Below are positions 54,241-60,070 of a stretch of DNA of 64,000 bases, in pieces; the first letter of the stretch is position 1; each line of letters starts with the position of its first letter. The notes under the pieces were generated by a model that was not told the DNA's origin, searched no databases, and saw nothing but the letters and a program-made list of their open reading frames with translations. The DNA is from JABMMZ01 sp044341025 (lineage in GTDB: Bacteria > Bacteroidota > Bacteroidia > NS11-12g > UBA955). A program made the translations under genes and the position numbers. Where the stretch lies: assembly GCA_044341025.1 (NCBI GenBank), contig JBIISM010000011.1, positions 1-64,000 of the forward strand, given 5' to 3'.

Positions 54241-54328
54241 TTATTTTTTGTCGCCTTATCCCGCTATCCACTATAGCCCATTCCATTATGCCCAGGTTTT
54301 GTATGCGTTGCTGAGGCTAGTTGTTTTA

Positions 54329-54404
54329 CCCTGTGGCGTGATTGCATTTAAATTGTCAAAGCGATAGCGGAGGCAAAATCATTAGACTAGTCTCTGCCAC
54401 AGGG
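54329..54404 (+). repeat. Family 2 hairpin, long variant
   Basis: Perfect nine-base arms CCCTGTGGC (54329-54337) and GCCACAGGG (54396-54404), with GTGA after the 5' arm and AGTCTCT before the 3' arm as in the 33-kb array. The inner part is longer (58 bases). Confidence 0.65.
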
Positions 54405-54487
54405 ACGCCGCCCAGCACCTGCAACAAAACTTTTGTGCCTAATTGCCTGGGGCTGCCGTTACTATCGGTGGCGGTTTAGGAGAATGA

Positions 54488-54530
54488 CCCCCGTACCAGA
54501 GACTCCACTCCATTGCGTCATGATAAGGGG
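54488..54530 (-). repeat. Degenerate family 2 hairpin in reverse orientation
   Basis: Read on the minus strand it ends AGTCTCTGGTACGGGGG, matching the 3' arm of the array units; TGACGC is kept inside but the 5' arm (CCCCTTATC) no longer pairs well. Confidence 0.5.
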
Positions 54531-54633
54531 TATAAGTGAATCTGAGGATTAGTTTCGGTAAGGAGGATTGTTGGATTTTTTTCCAAGTCAACAGCAAGTC
54601 TCTGGAAAATTGATTTGGGAATTCTTTTCAGAA

Positions 54634-54747
54634 ATGGGTTATTTGTGTATGAAATTTTTAAGTGTTCTTTTGTTCTTCTTGCTTTTTGTGACCGCTTTAA
54701 AGGAGTTCAATTGGAATATTGTATTTGAGCAACTGTATAAGATTTGA
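54634..54747 (+). CDS. Possible small hydrophobic peptide
   Basis: 37 codons (MGYLCMKFLSVLLFFLLFVTA, then LKEFNWNIVFEQLYKI): one membrane helix with a short amphipathic tail. A shorter start lies at 54649. No ribosome-binding or promoter signal stands out. It may be a real small membrane protein or chance in AT-rich DNA. Confidence 0.2.
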   Translation: MGYLCMKFLSVLLFFLLFVTALKEFNWNIVFEQLYKI

Positions 54748-54772
54748 TGTAATTGCGACCATGCAAAATCCC

Positions 54773-55114
54773 TCACAACACTTCATAACTTGGAACTACC
54801 GCTCCGAATCCGCAAAATTTACATGCAACCGTATTATTGTAGTGATATTTAGTTGCAGGTACTATTCTAAGACGGGTTTTGAAAATCGGTTTTATGATAG
54901 TTTTATCTCGAACAGTTTTAACCTCAAACTCCCCAGTTTCCTCTTTATATGATTCAGACTTCTGAGTTGCAGTTTGACCAGTCATTGTAGATTTTACCAA
55001 TTTCATTGCAAACCATTTTTCGCATTTGGGGCATTTTTCTTTTTTCCCTTTTTTAACTCCATGTTTTAACACCATATACGAAAACCCGATAATTAAGCCT
55101 ATTATAATTTCCAT
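54773..55114 (-). CDS. Small membrane-anchored zinc-ribbon-like protein
   Basis: 113 residues. N-terminal membrane segment (IIIGLIIGFSYMVL), then KKEKCPKCEKW and, near the end, VACKFCGFG: two CxxC pairs that would form a zinc ribbon around about 55 polar residues. No family recognised. Predicted to be anchored with the ribbon in the cytoplasm. It lies between family 2 hairpins and the structured region before tRNA-Ser, on the same strand as the tRNA. Confidence 0.6.
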   Translation of the reverse strand: MEIIIGLIIGFSYMVLKHGVKKGKKEKCPKCEKWFAMKLVKSTMTGQTATQKSESYKEETGEFEVKTVRDKTIIKPIFKTRLRIVPATKYHYNNTVACKFCGFGAVVPSYEVL

Positions 55115-55198
55115 TTTACTATTTTTAATAAAATTCGAATTAAGCGAAATAAGTTATCATTACCAAATGATACAAGAAGAGTTTTTGGTTTGCTGTAG

Positions 55199-55218
55199 AG
55201 CCAAGGCATGCCTTGGCT
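55199..55218. repeat. Perfect 20-base palindrome
   Basis: AGCCAAGGCATGCCTTGGCT equals its own reverse complement over all 20 bases. It is the first of three adjacent hairpins on the 3' side of tRNA-Ser. Confidence 0.75.
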
Positions 55219-55236
55219 AAAAGGACGCAAATCTGA

Positions 55237-55303
55237 TTTTATGCCCCTGCAAAAATTCACTCAAGCGCAGAGCCGCTTGGACGAATTTTTTTGGGGCATA
55301 AAA
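55237..55303. other. 67-base stacked inverted repeat beside tRNA-Ser
   Basis: Three nested stems: TTTTATGCCCC (55237-55247) with GGGGCATAAAA (55293-55303), AAAATTC (55252-55258) with GAATTTT (55283-55289), and CAAGCG (55262-55267) with CGCTTG (55274-55279), around the six-base loop CAGAGC. Internal loops are small (TGCA/TTT and ACT/GAC). That is 24 pairs without a mismatch in any stem. No gene spans it. Confidence 0.75.
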
Positions 55304-55328
55304 AAAACCCAACTAAAAAGTTGGGTTT
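55299..55328 (-). terminator. Terminator of tRNA-Ser
   Basis: AAACCCAACT (55305-55314) and AGTTGGGTTT (55319-55328) form a perfect ten-base stem with a four-base loop; on the minus strand a T-run follows (A-run at 55299-55307). It is 15 bases beyond the tRNA 3' end. Confidence 0.75.
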
Positions 55329-55342
55329 CGTTTTTCATCTTG

Positions 55343-55427
55343 CGGAGAAAGAGGGATTCGAACCCCCGTTAGCTTGCACTAAAACAGTTTTCAAGACTGC
55401 CGCATTCAACCGCTCTGCCATTTCTCC
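55343..55427 (-). tRNA. tRNA-Ser (anticodon TGA)
   Basis: 85 bases. Acceptor GGAGAAA (5' end at 55427) pairs with TTTCTCC (55344-55350), discriminator G at 55343, anticodon loop CTTGAAA with TGA (reads UCA), a long variable arm as in serine tRNAs, and the T loop GGTTCGAATCC. CCA is not encoded. The 3' end faces left, toward the stacked hairpins. Confidence 0.93.
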
Positions 55428-55622
55428 TTCTGAAAACGGAGTGCAAAAGTAAGGAGTTTTTTGAAATAATAAAATTTTTTTAATGGAATTATATATTGCT
55501 TTGTTTTTTTTAACTTTATATAGCTGTTGCCCTTGTAAATGAAAGTCTTAAAAATTCAAATACTTAGATATATTAAATAAGTTATAGATTAATAATTTAT
55601 TTTTATTTTAAACTTAAAGGTT

Positions 55623-55630
55623 TATATTTG
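55623..55630 (+). promoter_or_regulatory. -7 box of the mobile-mystery A/B operon
   Basis: TATATTTG, 26 bases before the ATG at 55657; no clear -33 element 19-21 bases upstream. Confidence 0.45.
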
Positions 55631-55656
55631 CACTGTTTTTATAAATTTATAAGATT

Positions 55657-56121
55657 ATGGTAACTTTACAGAAGAATTTAATGCAAAAGCAAATGGATGA
55701 ATTGTTGAAAGCGTTTGCTACAGGTAAGCAAAGTGCACAATTGTCTGTTGCCTGGATTCAGTCATGCCGTTTGGCTTTGGGTATGTCGCTGAGGCAATTG
55801 GCTGAGCGGATTGGTGTTTCTGCTCCTGCGCTCAACGATTTTGAGAAAAGGGAACTAGCAGACACCATTTCTATCGCAACATTGAAAAAAGCTGCAGCAG
55901 CCATGGATATGGAATTGGTGTATTATTTCAAGCCGAAAGTCGGGTCGTTAAAAACTGTAATTAAACAACAAGCTTTGAAAAAAGCGAATGAAATCATCAT
56001 TCAATCGAATCAAGCGATGAAGTTGGAGGATCAGGAGACCAGTAAATCAAGTCAAGATCGAGAATTGGAAAGACTGGCTAAAGATATTATGGATAAAATG
56101 CCTGGGAGTTTATGGGATTGA
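55657..56121 (+). CDS. Mobile mystery protein A, HTH protein (probable antitoxin/regulator)
   Basis: 154 residues. The XRE-type helix-turn-helix lies about residues 33-82: WIQSCRLALGMSLRQLAERI, then GVSAPALNDFEKRELADTIS and IATLKKAAAAMDMELVYYF. The layout matches the family named mobile mystery protein A, which is always followed by protein B (a Fic protein). The stop overlaps the next gene by 10 bases, so the pair is translationally coupled. Expected to bind its own promoter and limit the Fic partner (inference). Confidence 0.85.
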   Translation: MVTLQKNLMQKQMDELLKAFATGKQSAQLSVAWIQSCRLALGMSLRQLAERIGVSAPALNDFEKRELADTISIATLKKAAAAMDMELVYYFKPKVGSLKTVIKQQALKKANEIIIQSNQAMKLEDQETSKSSQDRELERLAKDIMDKMPGSLWD

Positions 56122-56705
56122 TTTTGCATTACAAGGCTGGACAAACACCCCTAAATCCGGAGCAAATAAATGGGTTAAAAATTAAAACCTTAGTAACCCA
56201 AGCGCAATTGAATGAATTTGAACAAGCCAATATCAATCAGGCTTTAATGGGCTTGAATTCTAAAAGAAAAATAAAGAATATACTCTCCGAGGACTTTGTT
56301 GTTCAATTGCATAAACGGATGTTTGGCATGGTTTGGAAATGGGCGGGGAAATTTCGCCACACAGAAACCAATATTGGAATTGAATGGACAAGAATTCCAA
56401 TTGAACTGAGAAAGTTGCTTGACGATACTAAGTTTTGGGTTGAAAACCAAACCTATAGCCCTGATGAAATAGCACTAAGGTTTAAACACCGTTTGGTTGC
56501 CATCCATTGTTTTCCAAATGGCAATGGTAGGCACTCAAGAATTATGGCCGATTTAATTGCCGTTCAGCTCTTAGGAAGTGAGAAATTTAATTGGGGAAAT
56601 AGCAGTTTGGTGGCAAGTTCGGAACAAAGAAAAAACTATTTAAAAGCCTTGCAATTGGCCGATCAAGGTAGTTTTTCTCAATTGTTGATTTTTGCCCGTT
56701 CCTAA
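56112..56705 (+). CDS. Mobile mystery protein B, Fic-domain protein
   Basis: 197 residues. The Fic motif HCFPNGNGRHSR is at residues 132-143; the usual HPFxxGNGRxxR has Asp or Glu at the position that is Asn136 here. The region before it (LHKRMFGMVWKWAGKFR and TETNIGI) matches the substrate flap and fold of Fic/DOC proteins. As far as I recall, Asn is normal in this subfamily. Fic proteins transfer AMP or phosphate groups to target proteins; without the acidic residue the catalytic mode may differ, perhaps Doc-like. Overlaps its upstream partner and forms a two-gene toxin-antitoxin-like module. Confidence 0.85.
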   Translation: MGLILHYKAGQTPLNPEQINGLKIKTLVTQAQLNEFEQANINQALMGLNSKRKIKNILSEDFVVQLHKRMFGMVWKWAGKFRHTETNIGIEWTRIPIELRKLLDDTKFWVENQTYSPDEIALRFKHRLVAIHCFPNGNGRHSRIMADLIAVQLLGSEKFNWGNSSLVASSEQRKNYLKALQLADQGSFSQLLIFARS

Positions 56706-56713
56706 TTTCAAAT

Positions 56714-57139
56714 TCATATCCTATACAAACTCTCCAATTCAAACTCCCCATTGATCTCCCTTAACGCCTGCATAAATCCTTCTTTATTTTCTGGTGATAC
56801 CAAAACCTCCTTTTTCTTGCCAGCCATTGTATAGCGTATGGATAGGCGGTCGATCGAATTGGCGGGCGCTTTAGATGGATCGCGGCTAGATTTTATTTTG
56901 TAGATGTTTGAAATAGGAATTTGTAAGCTATAAAAACGACCAGCATCTATCGTTAAAACACCATCTTCAATGCTGTAATGTGTATTAATGAAAATATCGG
57001 CCAGATATATTGCATTCGCAATGAGAATTGGTAGTCCCAACCAAACTTTTTCGATAATTAAAAGCAACGCAACTGCAATTAAAATTAGACTCGGAAACAA
57101 CACAAAGCCTTTGCCTATTTTTGATTTAAACCGTTTCAT
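56714..57139 (-). CDS. PH-domain-like small membrane protein
   Basis: 141 residues from the ATG at 57139 (the frame is open to 57157). Two hydrophobic segments (about 10-50, VLFPSLILIAVALLLII, then WLGLPILIANAIYLADIF) precede a soluble domain with HYSIEDGVLTIDAG, LQIPISNIYKIKSS and LSIRYTMAGKKKEVLVSP, the pattern of bacterial PH-like (bPH/DUF1200-type) domains. Role unknown. It is on the opposite strand between the Fic and hip modules. Confidence 0.68.
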   Translation of the reverse strand: MKRFKSKIGKGFVLFPSLILIAVALLLIIEKVWLGLPILIANAIYLADIFINTHYSIEDGVLTIDAGRFYSLQIPISNIYKIKSSRDPSKAPANSIDRLSIRYTMAGKKKEVLVSPENKEGFMQALREINGEFELESLYRI

Positions 57140-57143
57140 AAAG

Positions 57144-57151
57144 CAAATATA
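57144..57151 (-). promoter_or_regulatory. -7 box four bases before an ATG start
   Basis: Reads TATATTTG on the minus strand, then CTTT and the ATG at 57139. Predicts a leaderless mRNA and supports the shorter protein start. Confidence 0.5.
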
Positions 57152-57197
57152 TGCCATTCAATTTTAGTATTTAATTTTTATTTATGCTGTTTTTGTG

Positions 57198-57205
57198 TAA
57201 TTTTG
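57198..57205 (+). promoter_or_regulatory. -7 box of hipBA
   Basis: TAATTTTG, 38 bases before the ATG at 57244. Hip operons are usually repressed by HipB at the promoter; I see no clear operator palindrome in the leader. Confidence 0.4.
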
Positions 57206-57243
57206 TATTGTAAACCATTCATTAAAACCATAATTAACTATCA

Positions 57244-57591
57244 ATGACTGATTATTCATACATAAATTGGAATTCTATGAGCGATACAGCAATCGCTGAA
57301 TACATCGGAGGTTTTGTAAAGAATGAACGTGTGCTTCAGGACATGACCCAAGATGAATTGTCTCATGCCGCAGGAATTAGCCGCTCGACTTTAAGTATTT
57401 TGGAGTCTGGGGGTTCGGTTACAGTTCCAACTTTGTTACAAGTTTTGCGTGTCTTAAACCAATTGCATTTTTTAAATGCCTTTGTGGTGCAAGAGCAAGT
57501 AAGTCCTATAGCCCAAGCAAAAAAAGAGTTATACAAACGAAAACGCGCAAGTAGAAAAAATGCAAAAGCGAAAAAAGATTTTAATTGGTAA
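57244..57591 (+). CDS. hipB: HipB-like XRE-family antitoxin
   Basis: 115 residues. The HTH is at about 28-73 (NERVLQDMTQDELSHAAGIS, then RSTLSILESGGSVTVPTLLQ), followed by VLRVLNQLHFLNAFVVQE. The last 25 residues are very basic (KRKRASRKNAKAKKDF). Typical HipB size and motif, and it lies directly before hipA with two bases between stop and start. Confidence 0.88.
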   Translation: MTDYSYINWNSMSDTAIAEYIGGFVKNERVLQDMTQDELSHAAGISRSTLSILESGGSVTVPTLLQVLRVLNQLHFLNAFVVQEQVSPIAQAKKELYKRKRASRKNAKAKKDFNW

Positions 57592-57593
57592 TT

Positions 57594-58898
57594 ATGAATA
57601 CAGCATTTGTTAAAATATGGGGCAAATTGGTGGGAGCGGTGGCCTGGGATCAGAAAACTGGCATTGCCGCATTTGAATACGACAGTGGTTTTAAAAACAC
57701 TGGGTTAGATTTATCGCCTTTTAAAATGCCCATCGATACCAAGCGAACTGTTTTTAGTTTTCCTGAACTGAAACAGAATCCACAGATTCCTTTTAATACG
57801 TTTAAAGGATTGCCGGGTCTTTTGGCTGATGTTTTGCCCGATCGGTATGGAAATCAACTCATCAATTTATACCTTGCTCAAAGCGGTCGGCCATTAGACA
57901 GCATGAATCCTGTGGAAATGCTTTGCTTTATTGGTACGCGCGGCATGGGTGCATTGGAGTTTGAACCCAGCACAGAAAAGGAAACAAGTCGATCTGCTGC
58001 CATAGAATTAAAAAGTATGGTTGAATTGGCCCAACGCTTGTTATCGAACAAAGCATCATTCAAAACCAATTTTATAAACGAAAATGAAAAGGCTGTATCT
58101 GAGATATTGAAGATTGGAACTTCAGCCGGAGGTGCCCGTCCCAAAGCCATTATAGCCTATAATGAAAAGACTGGTGAGGTTCGTTCGGGGCAAACCAATG
58201 TGCCAAAAGGGTTTCAGCATTGGCTCATAAAATTGGATGGTGTGAGCGGTATACAAGTTGGAGCGTCTTCGGGATATGGAAGGGTGGAAATGGCGTATTA
58301 TAATATGGCTATTGCTTGTGGAATAAACATGATGCCTTCAAAATTACTACAAGAAAATGGGCGGGCGCATTTTATGACCAAACGTTTCGACCGCGAAGAG
58401 GACAATACCAAACACCATATTCAAACGTTCTGTGCCCTCAAGCATTTCGATTTCAATGAGGTAAACAGCTTTAGCTACGAGCAATTGTTTCAAACGATGC
58501 GTGAGTTAAACCTAAACTATGCCGATGCAGAGCAGATGTACAGGCGCATGGTGTTTAATGTCTTGTCCCGCAATTGCGACGACCACACCAAGAATTTCTC
58601 TTTCCGCTTAAAACAAGATTCTAAATGGGAACTGTCTCCAGGATACGATATATGTCATGCTTATCAGCCGCAACACCAATGGGTAAGCCAACATGCCTTG
58701 AGCATCAATGGCAAGCGCAAAGACTTTACCAAAGCAGACCTACTTCAAATTGGAAAATCGATAAGCTGTAAAAATGCGGCTTCTATCATAGAAGAAATTC
58801 AAGGTGTTGTGAACCAATGGAACGACTATGCAAAAGAGCAAGAGGTCGTGCCGAAATTAAGAAAGGAAATTTCTAAGACTTTGTTGGTTTTGGGGTAA
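57594..58898 (+). CDS. hipA: HipA-like serine/threonine kinase toxin
   Basis: 434 residues from the ATG at 57594 (a TTG at 57585 overlaps hipB and is less likely). Motifs, numbered from this ATG: GTSAGGARPK (175-184), the Gly-rich nucleotide-binding loop; CDDHTKNFSF (328-337), with the catalytic Asp; and LSPGYDICH with the metal-binding Asp351. All are intact, so an active kinase is expected. E. coli HipA phosphorylates glutamyl-tRNA synthetase and causes persistence; the target here is unknown. The N-terminal region is a single-chain type rather than split HipS/HipT. Confidence 0.9.
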   Translation: MNTAFVKIWGKLVGAVAWDQKTGIAAFEYDSGFKNTGLDLSPFKMPIDTKRTVFSFPELKQNPQIPFNTFKGLPGLLADVLPDRYGNQLINLYLAQSGRPLDSMNPVEMLCFIGTRGMGALEFEPSTEKETSRSAAIELKSMVELAQRLLSNKASFKTNFINENEKAVSEILKIGTSAGGARPKAIIAYNEKTGEVRSGQTNVPKGFQHWLIKLDGVSGIQVGASSGYGRVEMAYYNMAIACGINMMPSKLLQENGRAHFMTKRFDREEDNTKHHIQTFCALKHFDFNEVNSFSYEQLFQTMRELNLNYADAEQMYRRMVFNVLSRNCDDHTKNFSFRLKQDSKWELSPGYDICHAYQPQHQWVSQHALSINGKRKDFTKADLLQIGKSISCKNAASIIEEIQGVVNQWNDYAKEQEVVPKLRKEISKTLLVLG

Positions 58899-59191
58899 GA
58901 CTACTTCAAGCGTTGGCAGAGTAGTGAAAAATATTAAAAATTTTCTTGGGAAACATTTGCATTGTATGATACTCACACAACGCTCGCGCCCTTTGACTGT
59001 AGGTGCTGCCACAAATGAATAATCAGGTAAACGAAATGCTTAGTGGCAGCAGTCCGTTTGCGGCAAAGGGTTCCTTTTTGCGGCAAACGACCGGAGCGAA
59101 GCGGAGCCGGAGGGCGAAGAATTGGCGCCCATAAAAAAATCCCCTCGAAATGAAGCGAAAGGACTTTCATGTATTAATTATGGAGCTTTCT
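58899..59191. other. Intergenic region with inverted repeats
   Basis: TGCTGCCAC (59004-59012) and GTGGCAGCA (59043-59051) form a perfect nine-base inverted repeat with a 30-base spacer. Two copies of TTTGCGGCAAA follow near 59057 and 59078, then a GGAGCGAAGCGGAGCC run. A weak stem with an A-run near 59134-59140 (T-run on the minus strand) may terminate the beta-barrel gene that reads leftward. No gene seen. Confidence 0.5.
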
Positions 59192-59896
59192 CTAAAACAC
59201 AAACCCCAAACGCAGCCCACCTGTATACACGCCAAAAAGGTTGCTGCTGCTTGATCCTAGTGTTTTACTGTTTACTTCGTTTGAGCCCAAGCGCACGTGT
59301 TTTTCACTACCTTCGCCAGTGTTGCTGATACCAAATAGGCCAATGCCACATTCAGCGCCTAAATAAATGTGTTCTGTAAAATAATAGTCGGCTCCCATAT
59401 AGCCACCGAGGTTCAATCCAAAAGTAGAACCTGACTTTGAATGGTAATAATCGCCATTAATGACAAGGTTATTGCTTGGATTGGCGTACCCAGAATTGCT
59501 GACATCTTTTCGTGCTCCACCATTTAATAAGAGGCCAATTTGAGCACCCACGAATGGCGAAAGTTTTTTGGTGCCTACAAAGTGTTTTTCGATGCCGGGC
59601 GAGAAGCTGAATCCAAAACCTGATCGGTTTAGGACCTCAGAAATCACCGTGCCTTGAGGATTTGAAACAGAGTATTTGCTGCTGTTAGAGCTCATGCCCA
59701 AACGCAAACGAAGCGCCACATTGTCTTTCAAGAAATAACGAAAACGCAATTCAGCAGGCAGATTGTATGAAATGGCGGCTATGCCAGTTTGGAAATTTAA
59801 ATTGACCTCAGCACTGCGCTCGCCTTTGATTGGTTTTTGTGCTACTGCGCCGCCGATTAGGCAAAAGGAAAACAAAAGTCCTAATGTTTTTTTCAT
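59192..59896 (-). CDS. Outer-membrane beta-barrel protein (porin-like)
   Basis: 234 residues from the ATG at 59896, chosen for the signal peptide MKKTLGLLFSFCLIGGAVAQ; upstream codons to 59983 look untranslated. The mature part alternates polar and aromatic residues in strands (AELRFRYFLKDNVALRLRLG, KLSPFVGAQIGLLL, STFGLNLGGYMGADYYF) and ends with GLRLGFVF, a good BAM-recognised terminal strand ending in Phe. Eight strands or so; OmpX/OmpW-like. Seven C residues lie directly before the ATG (59897-59903 on the plus strand are G). Confidence 0.78.
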   Translation of the reverse strand: MKKTLGLLFSFCLIGGAVAQKPIKGERSAEVNLNFQTGIAAISYNLPAELRFRYFLKDNVALRLRLGMSSNSSKYSVSNPQGTVISEVLNRSGFGFSFSPGIEKHFVGTKKLSPFVGAQIGLLLNGGARKDVSNSGYANPSNNLVINGDYYHSKSGSTFGLNLGGYMGADYYFTEHIYLGAECGIGLFGISNTGEGSEKHVRLGSNEVNSKTLGSSSSNLFGVYTGGLRLGFVF

Positions 59897-60048
59897 GGGG
59901 GGGTGTATAATGAATTTCAAAAATAATACTTTCATTTCAAATTCTTTATGGTCTATGTAATTGGTGGTGATGTATTGTTTCATAGTCAGTTTAACTCCGA
60001 ACTTTTACTTTAATCGATTTGCCTATAGATAATGTTTGCTTGTAAGCT

Positions 60049-60056
60049 TATATTTG
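60049..60056 (+). promoter_or_regulatory. -7 box of the TonB-receptor-like gene
   Basis: TATATTTG, 14 bases before the ATG at 60071; no well-spaced TTTG upstream. Confidence 0.4.
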
Positions 60057-60070
60057 CTCTAACTTAGTTT

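Larger units (their letters stand above)
54241..54772. other. Intergenic region with family 2 hairpins
   Basis: Contains a family 2 hairpin (54329-54404), a degenerate reversed copy (54488-54530) and a small open frame (54634-54747). Nothing else recognised; the remainder is AT-rich. Confidence 0.55.

Noticed and set aside
55343..58898. An integrated element with attachment sites at tRNA-Ser
   Set aside because: No integrase is seen, no direct repeat of the tRNA 3' end was found by eye, and the accessory genes are on the 5' side of the tRNA; kept only as a finding about the island-like neighbourhood.
58980..59120. A short coding region in the GC-rich stretch between hipA and the beta-barrel gene
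   Set aside because: The region contains inverted and direct repeats (TGCTGCCAC/GTGGCAGCA and TTTGCGGCAAA) and the translated frames look like repeat sequence.
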